From: a virus
Virus record (IMG/VR): IMGVR_UViG_3300021185_001145
Span: 19,591-83,590 of that record
Strand: one strand, 5' to 3'
DNA: 64,000 bases
Position 1 is the stretch's first letter. Every line of letters starts with the position of its first letter. Position numbers and translations under genes: made by a program. The notes below the pieces were generated by a model that saw nothing but the letters and a program-made list of their open reading frames with translations, ran no database searches and was not told the DNA's origin. This document shows positions 8,278 through 19,021 of this stretch, one piece after another.

Positions 8278-9915
8278 TTACCAGTCATTTCCCCATTTAA
8301 GTGCTTTCTCAGTGGACCAAAGTGTACCACTTGTATCAACATATGTTGCCTCGGATGCACTTACACCATCATCAATAAATCCGAAAGGGGTTAATTCTTC
8401 ATCAATCATTTCACGGTTAAATTCTTCTAGTTTTCGTCTGAAATCCATGTTAGTAAGTTCTCTGAAGTATTTCTGAGAAGTCATCCACGAAAACAAAACG
8501 AGACACATAACTAAGTCATCATGTGCGCCGCTTTCTGCTTCATAAGATTGCGCTTTACTTACAAATGTATTTAATTCAGATATAATATCAAAATCATTCA
8601 AAATCAATTGGTCAGACACAATCAAATCTTTTAGGGTCTGACACCCAACACGTTTTACATATTTAGATGTTTTCACACCCATAGATATATTCTTACCGAA
8701 TCCAGCACCAATCTGTTGACCTGCTCGACCCATTTGGGCGACACTCATCAAATTTTCATACTCTAAGTCCGAATGTAGAATATCTGCTACTTGTTGACCT
8801 ACATCATTAATCTCAACAAGAACATATGCTTCGTTATATTTATTACCCGCTGTCTTTACAACTTGTGGATAAAGTAGGGGTGATATGTTCTTATTTCTAT
8901 ATTTTGCAACTACTTTATATGGCATTACTGATATGTCGATAACAACAAATGCTGAGTAATCAGCACCAGTACCTCTTGATGTATCTACGATGATTGCATA
9001 AGAATGGTCTGTTATCGGTTCTTCAAATATCGAAGTGCCTTCTCTATTATATTTAGCCGTTTCGTATGTTAGAGTTCTGAGTTTAGAACCTGGAATAAGT
9101 GTGTTCGATGACCCAATAAATTCACATTCAAATTCAACTCTGAATTGGTCTTCAGATGTGTTCGCAATCTGTTCATTCTTCCATTTTTCATCACGACCTG
9201 GGATATCTGACCAATGAACATCAATTCTTTGATATGAGTTTCTACCCTTCTCACTGTCTGTCCACAATTTGTAGAACATATTTAGACCATTTGGGGTTGA
9301 TGTAATCAGAACCTTAGTAGTCTTACCAGATGAAATAGTAGGGTATACAGATGCAAAAAACTCATCTTGCAGATTTGCAGGAATAAATGCAAATTCGTCT
9401 AAGTAGATAAGATTGAATGAACCACCACGAACCGCAGAAGAAGATGTAGCAGAACTTAGAATTTTTGAACCATTCTCTAGTTCAATATTACCCTTATTCC
9501 ATTCTACAACGCCTTGTTGCATCCATTTCGGTAGTGCTTCATATGCTCTTTGAATACGAGACAGAATTTCTCTTGCTTGTGCTAGTTTATGTGCTAAGAT
9601 AGCAATATTATATTCTTCATTGAACAATACTGCATGTAATAGTAGTGCCGCAATCGTAGTAGTTTTACCAGACTGTCTAGGCATCTTACAAATAACAAAT
9701 CTGTTACTCTGTACTTTATTAATAATATCTGTTTGGAATGAATATGGGACGAATGGTACAAATCCCTCATCAACGTTTACAATCTTGACATAGTGTTCAA
9801 TAAAATATTCTGGGTCACCCGCACACTTTACCCACTCATCTACTTGGTCTTGCGTAAACTGAGTTGATATGTTTGCTCTTTTTAGATTTGGGTTACCGAG
9901 ATAGTTTTCACTCAC
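8278..9915 (-). CDS. 17: Terminase large subunit gp17
   Basis: 545 aa (T4 610). Packaging motor and headful nuclease. N-terminal ATPase: Walker A PRQSGKTT near residues 79-86, Walker B LIYLDEFAF near 170. C-terminal RNase H-like nuclease: IVDTSRGTGADYSAFVVID near 315 supplies the first metal-binding Asp, with further acidic residues near GAHDDLVM. The start overlaps the end of gp16 by 8 nt. Confidence 0.96.
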   Translation of the reverse strand: MSENYLGNPNLKRANISTQFTQDQVDEWVKCAGDPEYFIEHYVKIVNVDEGFVPFVPYSFQTDIINKVQSNRFVICKMPRQSGKTTTIAALLLHAVLFNEEYNIAILAHKLAQAREILSRIQRAYEALPKWMQQGVVEWNKGNIELENGSKILSSATSSSAVRGGSFNLIYLDEFAFIPANLQDEFFASVYPTISSGKTTKVLITSTPNGLNMFYKLWTDSEKGRNSYQRIDVHWSDIPGRDEKWKNEQIANTSEDQFRVEFECEFIGSSNTLIPGSKLRTLTYETAKYNREGTSIFEEPITDHSYAIIVDTSRGTGADYSAFVVIDISVMPYKVVAKYRNKNISPLLYPQVVKTAGNKYNEAYVLVEINDVGQQVADILHSDLEYENLMSVAQMGRAGQQIGAGFGKNISMGVKTSKYVKRVGCQTLKDLIVSDQLILNDFDIISELNTFVSKAQSYEAESGAHDDLVMCLVLFSWMTSQKYFRELTNMDFRRKLEEFNREMIDEELTPFGFIDDGVSASEATYVDTSGTLWSTEKALKWGNDW

Positions 9916-10348
9916 TGTCTTCTACCCTTGCACCTTTTGCGAGTTGTAAAAGTTGTTTCTGTAACTCTTTTGTACTACCAACGAATACTGTATTGTTCTG
10001 TACTGCTTTTGCTGGTCCAGCGTATTCTTCTTTGTCCAATTCTTTCTTTTGCTTATGAACATCAAGTAGTTCTTTGTTTGCATCAACCATAGTTTTGATT
10101 AGCGTAGATGCAACTTCATATGCACGAGGTTGTTCACTCTCTTTTGCAAGTTGCAAGATACCGTCAACTGCGTCTTCACCTTTTTCGATAAGTTTCGCAA
10201 TATTAGATTTTGCCTTTACAAAATCTTCATCAGCATCTACATTAGAACTAGGAATAATTGAAGGTGCTAAGATTTCTTGCTCTGCTTCAATAATTTCTGA
10301 GTTAATGTTTAGTGCATCTTCTAGTTTTTCTTCTACTGTTTTTCTCAT
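9908..10348 (-). CDS. 16: Terminase small subunit gp16
   Basis: 146 aa (T4 164). Regulates packaging initiation and stimulates gp17 ATPase. Mostly helical; the central EKGEDAVDGILQLAKESEQPRAYEVASTLIKTMVDANKELL segment is the coiled-coil core expected of gp16. Overlaps gp17 as in T4. Confidence 0.9.
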   Translation of the reverse strand: MRKTVEEKLEDALNINSEIIEAEQEILAPSIIPSSNVDADEDFVKAKSNIAKLIEKGEDAVDGILQLAKESEQPRAYEVASTLIKTMVDANKELLDVHKQKKELDKEEYAGPAKAVQNNTVFVGSTKELQKQLLQLAKGARVEDSE

Positions 10349-10366
10349 TCTGTAATCACCTTATTA

Positions 10367-11131
10367 TTACGGAGCCTCGCCAGCGGCGGTACTCTCAGTA
10401 AATCCAAAGTCGCCTGTAGTCAAACCATTTGCGTCATCTGCGGTTGAAGTCGTTGTTGCACCTTCAAACTGACCATCGTTAAACTGATTTTCGCCTATTG
10501 TGCTTACAACGGCAGATGTGACAAGTTGACCTTCACGGACTGCGCCGTAGATATTACTCTTCATTGTAAAAGATAAAGACCATATCAATGAACGTCTTGT
10601 TTCAAAATCACCATCATAAACATCTTCTTGTTGTAAACTGTTTAGAATGATTGGAATGTCTCTTGTTATTTCCAACTCAGGAAACTCTTTAATTGTTACA
10701 TTAAAATGTGGTGTGAAGTATGGCAAAATCTGTTCAAGTATCTGCGTACCATCTTCAGCATTTTTAGTCATTATGGATAGAGTAAAATCGAAAGTATATG
10801 GTACAGGAGCAAAAGTGTATTTCACACCTTCACCTTCTTTTTGATTTGAAAGTCTTTGACTTGAACTAATCTTTCTCTCTGCATCATATGTCATAGTATC
10901 CATTTCGAATGCCATGCGTGGGAGAGTGATAGCAGTTTCTTGGTCAAATTGTCCAGCATCAAGTCTTGCTAAAAACTTCTGTTTAGGTCCATATGAAATA
11001 GGTACTTTTCTTCTTTCAATTTCTGCACCTGCACTATCAAATCTTCTAACATAAATGTCATTGAAAAGATTACCGAAAACGATAACCATTTTTCTAATAG
11101 ATGCATGATAAAATGTATGCCCTAATGCCAT
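10367..11131 (-). CDS. 15: Tail sheath stabiliser gp15
   Basis: 254 aa (T4 272). Caps the finished tail and joins it to the neck. Characteristic stretch: TFYHASIRKMVIVFGNLFNDIYVRR, followed by PISYGPKQKFLARL. The C-terminal about 35 residues are a low-complexity acidic tail. Immediately upstream is gp14 (3-bp gap), so the two are co-translated. Confidence 0.93.
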   Translation of the reverse strand: MALGHTFYHASIRKMVIVFGNLFNDIYVRRFDSAGAEIERRKVPISYGPKQKFLARLDAGQFDQETAITLPRMAFEMDTMTYDAERKISSSQRLSNQKEGEGVKYTFAPVPYTFDFTLSIMTKNAEDGTQILEQILPYFTPHFNVTIKEFPELEITRDIPIILNSLQQEDVYDGDFETRRSLIWSLSFTMKSNIYGAVREGQLVTSAVVSTIGENQFNDGQFEGATTTSTADDANGLTTGDFGFTESTAAGEAP

Positions 11132-11134
11132 AAT

Positions 11135-11995
11135 TTAATACTCCTCACTGAATGGGTTGTCTTCTGTAAAGTCGATAATGCTATCTGCGTCTGCTTTGAA
11201 TGCATCGTTATCTGCACTAGTTTCAGGCATTACCATCGTTTCTTTAACACCAAGAACATAAGACGCACCAGAAGTATCGCCATTTACTGTTCCACCTGTA
11301 TTAAAGTTACCATTAATTGTTTTGATTGTGAGAATTTTAGATGCTGGGTTCCAATCAGAAACTATTGCTTTTGCAGTAAAGTCTGCTAATGTAGCACCCT
11401 GATATATTTCTTCATTGACAGTATAATCTCCAGTACCATCACCTAGTGTTAGTTGAATTGTATACTGTAGTGCAGTGACTTCATCATCAATCTCTGCGAC
11501 ACCAGTATCAATCTTCTCACCATTGTATTCGAACAGTTCTGTAGATAGTCTGTAAATATATGTTTTACCAATCTGATAATACACTTCTTCATCTTCAACG
11601 AATTTGATTTCAAGTAGATTATCTGTGAGTGGGAAATATAGTAAATCGCCTTCTCTGGGTCTTGTGAAAGACATACCAGCGGCAGTTGCATCTTCTTCAA
11701 AACGAGAGTTTGCAACAACAAAATTCTGTGTATCTCTAATCTCTACGCCAAATTTAGACAAAAGGTCGCCGTCACCAGCAAAACCATCTACACCCTGTAC
11801 ATACATTTCAATAGTAAACTCATCTTCAAATGAAGAGTTTCTTACTTCATTAAAGATATCATCTACATGTGTATATTGTCGGGGAATGTACCTAATGTCT
11901 TGACCATAGATTTGTATGGCTTCAACTACTAGGTCATTAGTTAGAGATTGTTCTTCTGTGTTTGTGTAGAAATTAAAATACTGGTTCGTTGCCAT
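11135..11995 (-). CDS. 14: Neck protein gp14
   Basis: 286 aa (T4 256). Neck ring component that completes the head before tail joining. N-terminal YFNFYTNTEEQSLTNDLVVEAIQIYGQDIRYIPR is diagnostic of gp14. A middle insertion (about 180-255) resembles beta-rich repeats also seen in the giant structural proteins here. Confidence 0.92.
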   Translation of the reverse strand: MATNQYFNFYTNTEEQSLTNDLVVEAIQIYGQDIRYIPRQYTHVDDIFNEVRNSSFEDEFTIEMYVQGVDGFAGDGDLLSKFGVEIRDTQNFVVANSRFEEDATAAGMSFTRPREGDLLYFPLTDNLLEIKFVEDEEVYYQIGKTYIYRLSTELFEYNGEKIDTGVAEIDDEVTALQYTIQLTLGDGTGDYTVNEEIYQGATLADFTAKAIVSDWNPASKILTIKTINGNFNTGGTVNGDTSGASYVLGVKETMVMPETSADNDAFKADADSIIDFTEDNPFSEEY

Positions 11996-12007
11996 TGTTG
12001 ACTATCC

Positions 12008-12751
12008 TCACCCTGTATAGAAATCAACAGGCAACTCATGTGTTAAACTCATCTGTTCTTCAAGTTCTGCAATTTCTTGCTTTGCTTCTTCCAAAATAGC
12101 ACGCCCATTCATTGTGACGCCGCCTGGAAGTGCAATACCCTCATACTTAGATACGTTCATACCCCATTGCTCTTTGATTTGTGCAGTTGCATATTCTCTT
12201 AAAAATCTATCGCCCCAAATTTGTGAGAATGTAGATGGGTCAATTATCTTATAGCATTCTACGATAACATAGTCATCCACAGAAAGATTGTCAGACCAGT
12301 CCATATCAATATGTACACGGTCAGTATGTCTTTCATGTCTGATTGGGTTCACACCATTAAAGAGGTCATCTAACATTGTTAGATGTGAACGCATTGTTAC
12401 ATATTCTGAAGCAGAGGCAGATGTAAAGTCAAAAACATCATTCAAATGCATTTGATAGCGAACATCAAACATGCTTGAAGATGAAGTTGCATTATCAACG
12501 CTCAAGACACGCAAAACCGAGGTCACACTATCGTCTACTGTGATGTATTCGTTGTCAATGTCTGTCTGAGTTATTTGGTGTTTGACATAAGTACGAGTAA
12601 TAGCGTCAGAATGATAATCTTGAAAATATTCAATCGCATCATCTATTCTATCTTCTACTTGGTCAGGTGATACGTTAATTTGAATAACACCCTTGCCCAA
12701 TTTTCTTAGGCAATATTCTTTAAACTCTGTTCTGCTGGTCGGTGTTGCCAT
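12008..12751 (-). CDS. 13: Neck protein gp13
   Basis: 247 aa (T4 309). Neck protein bound at the portal and head-completion interface. Diagnostic features: TEFKEYCLRKLGKGVIQINVSPDQVEDRIDDAIEYFQDYH at the N-terminus and GDRFLREYATAQIKEQWG near residue 180. First gene of the neck-terminase-tube unit, preceded by a late-promoter variant. Confidence 0.92.
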   Translation of the reverse strand: MATPTSRTEFKEYCLRKLGKGVIQINVSPDQVEDRIDDAIEYFQDYHSDAITRTYVKHQITQTDIDNEYITVDDSVTSVLRVLSVDNATSSSSMFDVRYQMHLNDVFDFTSASASEYVTMRSHLTMLDDLFNGVNPIRHERHTDRVHIDMDWSDNLSVDDYVIVECYKIIDPSTFSQIWGDRFLREYATAQIKEQWGMNVSKYEGIALPGGVTMNGRAILEEAKQEIAELEEQMSLTHELPVDFYTG

Positions 12752-12789
12752 TAGTTTCTATACCCTCTGAAATGCTGTTCTTATAATAC

Positions 12790-12797
12790 TATTTAGT
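12790..12797 (-). promoter_or_regulatory. Near-consensus late promoter of gene 13
   Basis: Minus strand ACTAAATA, 39 bp before the gp13 ATG, same variant as before gp18. Confidence 0.5.
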
Positions 12798-12824
12798 TCA
12801 CGGAGAACCACCAGCAACAAGTTT

Positions 12825-12846
12825 GTGTGGGGGTTGCCCCCCACAC
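12825..12846 (-). terminator. Hairpin terminator after the 2032-aa structural gene
   Basis: A 9-bp perfect GC-rich stem (12825-12833 with 12838-12846) has a GCAA tetraloop on the minus strand. It lies 14 bp after the stop codon of the 2032-aa gene. No U run follows on the minus strand, whereas the plus strand has a short T-rich stretch, so it could act in both directions. Confidence 0.65.
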
Positions 12847-12860
12847 TGTTTTGCTTTTTC

Positions 12861-15800
12861 TTAGGCTTGACTTTCAGACCAAGATATCTTACCAGTCACG
12901 AAGAATGGGTTAGTACCCGAAATGTCAGATGTTGACTGTGGCTGAACTGCGATAGTCAGCAAGTCAGGACCGTTCGGGAAGATACCGTCACCACCTAGAA
13001 TTGAGTTACCAAGTTCAAGCAACTCGCCGAGGTCAATATCAAGTGAACCTGCAGAACCTTTTACTGCGTAAATGGTTGTTCCGCCAGTTAGTGTATCACC
13101 GTGGTCGTGGTCAATAATCTGTGACAACGATGGTGATTCCGCACCTTGGAAATCTGCTTTCGATGGAATCGAGTTCAGAATTAAGAAGATTTCAACGTCT
13201 TTCGAAGTAGTGATACCCGCTTGACGCAATCTCAACTGCATTCTGTTAATGATTTCACGCTCACCAACTGCACCAGTCAAAGCAGAATCCACAGAAGGTG
13301 AAAGTCTCAGTGACACTAGTGGGATTGGTCTGTCAAGTTCAATTGCTGTAACTTCACCATTGACCAATGTCGCCGCACTTGCAATGTTTGCAGTACCTGG
13401 TTCTGTGTTTGTCGCAGGATACGATGTAAACACTTTAGAAGTTGCACCGTCAAGTTTAACTTGTGTTACATATGTACCTTCAGGTAACAAAGACGAACCA
13501 CTAACTGTAATCTGAGAACCGACAACTGTTGCAGTAGCGTTTGCTTCTGTACATGGGATTGCATATACGAACACACGGGAACCATTCAGCGTAATAACAT
13601 CGAATGTTGATTCCGCATTGGATGGGAATGTTCTGCTTGCGCCGTTAGTAAATGCGAACGGTTTAGAGTTACGAGAGAACAAGTACGCTTTATCGTCATC
13701 AAATCTACCATCCATGATGATTGAAGTACCGAAGTGGAACAGTGTAGGCGCAGTAGTTGCGGCTGGACCGTTTTCAATCTCATAGCGCCCTGGAAGGTTA
13801 CCAGAACGGAAGTAGGATTCGCCAAGTCTGTTATTGTGTACAAACTCATGCATGTAGCGGATATGTCCTTCACGGTCTTTGAAACCGAAGCGAACTTTAC
13901 CAGCACCGTACCAAGAGTAGTCAGCATAACACATATGCAACTTGGTTGTATCAAGTTTAAATCCTGATGGACCTTGACCATTAGCAGTATCAATATTCCA
14001 CTCACTCTGTGGTGCTTTACGGTTTTCAGTCTTAGTGACTTTAATACCCTTAGAAGTAATACCACGATAAGCAGGCTGTACGACCATTCTCAAGTCAGAA
14101 GATACTTCAACAATCTTATAAGACTGTCCACGAATTACAACTCTATCACCAGCAACCACTTGCGTAGTAAACGATGTGTCGTTACCAGTAATCACCTGAG
14201 AGTTTCTTGTTGCAGTAACAGAACCCGCCAACTGGAGAGTAGATGAACGTACAACAGCGGAGAGTGTATTACCATCATATTCGAAGAAGAATCCGTTTTG
14301 GTCATCAAACATACCTGCACGAACAAAACTATCTTGCCAGCCGTTTCTTACATATGTTGGGAACCCAGATGCTTTTGCTTCATCAGGAACTTCAGCCATT
14401 ACATATTGGAACTGGAATGGAGTTGGTATTGCACTTACTGTGAATACACCATTATATGGGTTATTCGACAATGGTCCAACTGTAGCACCAGCAATCGTAA
14501 CGGAATCACCAACTGCTAAGTTATGCTGTTCTTGTGTGTTCACAGTAGCAGTTGTAGTGCTTGACTTAATCAACGACCTCAAGATACGAGGTGGGTTGAA
14601 GTTGATTGCAAGCGAGTTCTGAATACCTTTACCTGACTGGTATCTGAAGTATTTACGAGATTGACGAACAATCTTACTATCAGGAGAAGTACCTGCCGTA
14701 ATATCTACACCACCATCAAATGATTTATGCAAAGAATATCCATCAGGACGTAGCATAATCTGAGTAGTGAAGTAGTATGCAGAAGGTGTTGCTTGGTCTT
14801 CAGTTGGTGCATCAAACACACGAAGTTTTTCATCTGTCTGAATATCACGAACAGTCAAAGTATAAACATAGTCAGGACCAGTTACATAGATTTCATCGAA
14901 ACGCTTGAACGTTGTCAAGAAGTTTGTACCAGAACCTGTAATTTCAACATTTCCGTCTTCAAATGTTATCAGACCAGAACCAGAAATTGCTTTAACAAGT
15001 GAACGTGCCTTAAGTGTGTGTACACCTGTTTGAGCGCCCAGACCAGTTTCAATGTTATTAAGTGCAGAATCCGAAGAAACAGCAAGTTTAATTTTGTCTG
15101 CCGCAGTAACAATAACGTTAAATACGTTGTCTGTTTCATCGGTCAACATTGAAGTATTACCTGTACCTGGGTCGTATGTTACAACTTCACCAGTAATCAG
15201 GTTGTGTGGGGCGTCAAATGTAATTTCACCTGTAAGACCATCAATGTCTGTGGATTCAAATGTATATGCTCTCAATGGAATCTTAAAGTCTGTTGCAAGA
15301 ACAAACTCATTTGGATTTGGAGTTTCTTCAATGATTGCAAATACGCCATCATAAGCACCTCTAAGAGAATCCACCAAGAATTCTTGTTCACCAACAACTC
15401 CTGTGTCATTAAGTATAACTGAACCAGTAGCACCTGTGACAATAAAGCGGATTTCCCACCAGTTTGTCATACTGCCAACTCTACGGTTAATACGAGATGT
15501 TGGGTCAAACTCTACGTTCACACCAAGATTACCACCATTATCTACTAAGATAGCAGAAACATCTTTTGTTGTCCACTGAATATCGCTTCTGAATGTGGTT
15601 GTATCTGCACCACCAGAGCGACCGATAAAGTATTCAGTATTATCGCCAGTAAACTTAATCTTAACATATTCACGACTTTCGTTAAAGTCACCACGATACT
15701 CTACACCAATGATTGAAGCGCCTGTTGGAGTAATTCCTAGAGGAGTTTCAATGTTGATAAATTCAGTAACAGTCGAGTTATTTGAACGACCAACTGCGGC

Positions 15801-18800
15801 TGTTGTTGCTTGTGCAGTTGTATCAACAACTTGAGAAAGTGACAAACGGGAATCGTTTACACGGTTCAAGTTATATGCAGTGTTATTTGTCAATCCACCA
15901 ATTACTGTAGATACTACATGACTTTCAAATTTAATGTAATTCGTATCAGTTCCTGGAGTAGAAGGGTCACCACTTCCAACACCTACTTCACCAGTCACGG
16001 CAGGTTCATCAAATGCTATATATGCATTATGACTTGCCAGAGTGAATGAGTAAGTTGTAGTAGTTGCGGCATGTGATGTGCCTGTTATACCACTATATGA
16101 ATTCCATGCTTGTGCGGCGGCATCCCATTCCCAAACACTTGGTCTATCTGTATTTCCGATAGAACCAACATCACTCAATGTTACTTCATAATCTTGAGCG
16201 ACAAATGATTTAACTGTTGGGTTTTGTTCGTTCTCGCCAATATAGTCACCATTAACGATGAATGCTCCACCTTCTGCATCACCTACAAGAGTTGTAGTAT
16301 ATGTTTGCGTTGCTGGTTCATTCTGACCTGATGCATAATATTTTGCTTCTGATTGTGCAATAATTTTGTGGTTGTTCACATAGAATGTATTGTACAAGTC
16401 ATTTTCTGTAATGAAGCCGACTGTAAATTGGTCAGGATACCCAACGATATCATCTGTATTTGGTGCAATGTCCAATGTAATTCTAAACAAGTCTGGTGAA
16501 ACAACAGCAATTGTAGCATCGAATGTTTCATCTGCAATTGTCTGTACAGAACCTGAACTATCAGCAAATTTGAAACGTTGCCCAGCCGCATAGTCTGTTG
16601 CATCAACTGTGATGGTTGCAGACTGACCACTAGTAATTCCGTGGTCTGGTTGGTAAATAGTGTTTTTATCTGAACTTAGGTCAGCGACAAACATGTAATA
16701 AACATCTGAGTTATCTCCAGCAGACCCAGTGTATATAGAGTTGTTTGTAAAGTATGCAAACTCCTCAGAGGCTGTACCAAAATCAAAGTTTATTCTAAAT
16801 GTACCGTCACCGAAAACTGTTTGAGGTGAAGTAGTAGAAGACGCCGATGTTGCGTTTCTTAGTACGTTTGCTCTTGTTGGTTTAATTGTACCAAATCTAC
16901 TATTCTGCAAGTCCGCTCTTGAAGAGAAGATATCTTTAGTGAGGTCTCCACCACCACTAGCAACACCATCAGCCTTACCTTGGAATGCGAGAACCCTAGA
17001 AGGATTTACACCACCAAGACCGTACCCACTTGGGTCAAGTGCAAGGTCAGCACCAGAATGTTCATAACTCTGTGCTTTGAACAATGCTTTTTGTGCTTCA
17101 GTAAGTTCCATACGAATGTGGAAACGAATTGTACCTGAAGAGATAAGGGTCGAACTTTCGTTCAAGTCATATCTGAAATTTCCTCGACCACCGTAAGTGG
17201 AACTTGTTGATGAAACAGCCGAAGTGATATCAAAACTGTTATTAAGTTCAGTAGACGATTCCGAATCGACACCATCGCCCTCTGGGTTGTTTGGACCTGT
17301 ACCAAAAGTGATAGTACCGTTACCGTTCGGGTTATACAATGTGATGGTGCTGAGTTCGTTTGAAGCCTCAAAGTCACCATCTGCTTCACCCATATAGTCA
17401 AGGAAAAGTTTTGCGCCGCCTGCGATGAGACCATCAAGATAACCTGTGTAGCCACCAAATGCGTTAGCAACGCTAAGTCTGTGTTGGTTTTCACCATTAC
17501 CTTGACCACGAAGACGAACGGCTGTCACTACATATCGGTTAGCAGTAACCGCACTTGTTGGGGCTGAGTTAGTATCATCACCTGTTGGTGGTGCTGTGTC
17601 GTTGACATAATATGCCGAAGACTGTGGGGAGTTATACTCAGTATAAATTTGGTCATGGCGAGGCCATACTCTCCATGCTTTATATACTAGTCCAAGACGA
17701 CCCGCACCAACTGAGTTTGTGATTGTAGAAAGTGAAACTACACTACCAAGGCTGTAATTGCTATGTAACTTGATTGTATCTGCATCAATTACTTCAACAA
17801 AGTATACAGTACCATCTACTAATCCACCATCAGAGGCTTCAAAGAATGGTGAGTTGAAGAGCAAGCAAGATTTATTTGGTAGGTCGTGACCAGGCCATGA
17901 TACAGTATTGTTCACGGCATCAAATGAATTTGTTTGTAGATACAAACTATAAGTCGATTGATGGTCCCATGTAACAACTTTATTTTGTCTTACGTTACCA
18001 CGCCCAGTATCTTCTGCCGATGTAACTGCGATATTCGTAATGAAGTTTGCATCAGTATCTAAGAATGGACGACCATCTGGAGCGGTCGCTGTTGGGTTTG
18101 CGATAGTAAGAGACTTAGGACCAATTGTGTTACGAAGATATACTTTTGTACCAATTGCGAAACCGTGAGTTTCTTTTGTAACAACATCAATCTTGGAAGG
18201 TGCGCCACCATCTGTCTGTGCGCCATCAATGACGGAAACTGGGAGAGGGCTTCCTTCAAAAAATTTGGCTGGCACGATTGTAGTGTAACCACCTGAGATA
18301 TCACCAGTTGTAGATGCAGGAACGTCAAGTTCGAAGAAGAATGTGTTCTGCCCATCAACACCAGAAATAGTGAAGAAGCCTTCTGCTTGATAATCGTCAA
18401 GACCTTGAACAGATACGGGTAGACCTAATTCCAAGTTATGATTAATGCTAGTTGTAACTTTAACCTGCTTAGAACCAGCAACTGCGTCAACAGAAAGAAT
18501 ACCATCAATTGGTTTGTCACCAGAAGAAGAGTATACTGTTGGAATGTTGTTTACTGATTGAAGTGTTTCCCACTTAGTTGACTGTAGACCATATTCAAAG
18601 TCAGTATCAATCAAGTTACCTGGGTTAGATACACGAATTTTACCAACAGCATCAAGCAAATCTTCAGCAACAGTCATAACTTCGGAATCTTTGTTTACAA
18701 AGACCTGAATATTATCACCGCCACCGATATCGTCATCACCTGCGGTATCGTAATCTAAGTTGATTGTTGTTAATTCGGTTGCTTCACTAAAAGACCAAGT

Positions 18801-18959
18801 GCCTTTATAGTTCTGCGAATTGAATTGGTATAGTGTTTTCGCCGCGGTTGTATCAGTAATGAGAAGAACTTTCTCTTTACCGTGATGCCCTTTGAATGAC
18901 ACTGTACCGGCTGTTTTGTCAAAGGTGACATATGCCGATGGAATTAAATGTCTTGCCAT
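12861..18959 (-). CDS. Giant virion structural protein (2032 aa)
   Basis: Starts MARHLIPSAYVTFD and is beta-rich throughout: many short Thr/Ser/Gly/Asp-rich repeats of the type HGLxxGDxVxVxG (hints near residues 170, 270, 860, 1260 and 1500), like small sandwich modules of phage fibres. No catalytic motif is seen. The C-terminal about 150 residues (SIPSKADFQGAESPSL and onwards) look like a separate globular domain. It lies between gp13 and the DUF4815-type giant gene, where T4 has genes 9-12 and wac, so a baseplate-periphery or fibre role is inferred. It has its own late promoter and terminator. Confidence 0.7.
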   Translation of the reverse strand: MARHLIPSAYVTFDKTAGTVSFKGHHGKEKVLLITDTTAAKTLYQFNSQNYKGTWSFSEATELTTINLDYDTAGDDDIGGGDNIQVFVNKDSEVMTVAEDLLDAVGKIRVSNPGNLIDTDFEYGLQSTKWETLQSVNNIPTVYSSSGDKPIDGILSVDAVAGSKQVKVTTSINHNLELGLPVSVQGLDDYQAEGFFTISGVDGQNTFFFELDVPASTTGDISGGYTTIVPAKFFEGSPLPVSVIDGAQTDGGAPSKIDVVTKETHGFAIGTKVYLRNTIGPKSLTIANPTATAPDGRPFLDTDANFITNIAVTSAEDTGRGNVRQNKVVTWDHQSTYSLYLQTNSFDAVNNTVSWPGHDLPNKSCLLFNSPFFEASDGGLVDGTVYFVEVIDADTIKLHSNYSLGSVVSLSTITNSVGAGRLGLVYKAWRVWPRHDQIYTEYNSPQSSAYYVNDTAPPTGDDTNSAPTSAVTANRYVVTAVRLRGQGNGENQHRLSVANAFGGYTGYLDGLIAGGAKLFLDYMGEADGDFEASNELSTITLYNPNGNGTITFGTGPNNPEGDGVDSESSTELNNSFDITSAVSSTSSTYGGRGNFRYDLNESSTLISSGTIRFHIRMELTEAQKALFKAQSYEHSGADLALDPSGYGLGGVNPSRVLAFQGKADGVASGGGDLTKDIFSSRADLQNSRFGTIKPTRANVLRNATSASSTTSPQTVFGDGTFRINFDFGTASEEFAYFTNNSIYTGSAGDNSDVYYMFVADLSSDKNTIYQPDHGITSGQSATITVDATDYAAGQRFKFADSSGSVQTIADETFDATIAVVSPDLFRITLDIAPNTDDIVGYPDQFTVGFITENDLYNTFYVNNHKIIAQSEAKYYASGQNEPATQTYTTTLVGDAEGGAFIVNGDYIGENEQNPTVKSFVAQDYEVTLSDVGSIGNTDRPSVWEWDAAAQAWNSYSGITGTSHAATTTTYSFTLASHNAYIAFDEPAVTGEVGVGSGDPSTPGTDTNYIKFESHVVSTVIGGLTNNTAYNLNRVNDSRLSLSQVVDTTAQATTAAVGRSNNSTVTEFINIETPLGITPTGASIIGVEYRGDFNESREYVKIKFTGDNTEYFIGRSGGADTTTFRSDIQWTTKDVSAILVDNGGNLGVNVEFDPTSRINRRVGSMTNWWEIRFIVTGATGSVILNDTGVVGEQEFLVDSLRGAYDGVFAIIEETPNPNEFVLATDFKIPLRAYTFESTDIDGLTGEITFDAPHNLITGEVVTYDPGTGNTSMLTDETDNVFNVIVTAADKIKLAVSSDSALNNIETGLGAQTGVHTLKARSLVKAISGSGLITFEDGNVEITGSGTNFLTTFKRFDEIYVTGPDYVYTLTVRDIQTDEKLRVFDAPTEDQATPSAYYFTTQIMLRPDGYSLHKSFDGGVDITAGTSPDSKIVRQSRKYFRYQSGKGIQNSLAINFNPPRILRSLIKSSTTTATVNTQEQHNLAVGDSVTIAGATVGPLSNNPYNGVFTVSAIPTPFQFQYVMAEVPDEAKASGFPTYVRNGWQDSFVRAGMFDDQNGFFFEYDGNTLSAVVRSSTLQLAGSVTATRNSQVITGNDTSFTTQVVAGDRVVIRGQSYKIVEVSSDLRMVVQPAYRGITSKGIKVTKTENRKAPQSEWNIDTANGQGPSGFKLDTTKLHMCYADYSWYGAGKVRFGFKDREGHIRYMHEFVHNNRLGESYFRSGNLPGRYEIENGPAATTAPTLFHFGTSIIMDGRFDDDKAYLFSRNSKPFAFTNGASRTFPSNAESTFDVITLNGSRVFVYAIPCTEANATATVVGSQITVSGSSLLPEGTYVTQVKLDGATSKVFTSYPATNTEPGTANIASAATLVNGEVTAIELDRPIPLVSLRLSPSVDSALTGAVGEREIINRMQLRLRQAGITTSKDVEIFLILNSIPSKADFQGAESPSLSQIIDHDHGDTLTGGTTIYAVKGSAGSLDIDLGELLELGNSILGGDGIFPNGPDLLTIAVQPQSTSDISGTNPFFVTGKISWSESQA

Positions 18960-19005
18960 TTTTTGTGTTCTCCCAAAATTTACATTAAGATTTGATTATC
19001 AAATA

Positions 19006-19013
19006 TATTTATA
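19006..19013 (-). promoter_or_regulatory. Late promoter of the 2032-aa gene
   Basis: Exact TATAAATA on the minus strand, 47 bp before the start of the giant gene and just after the preceding 80-aa gene. Confidence 0.75.
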
Positions 19014-19021
19014 CGACAAAC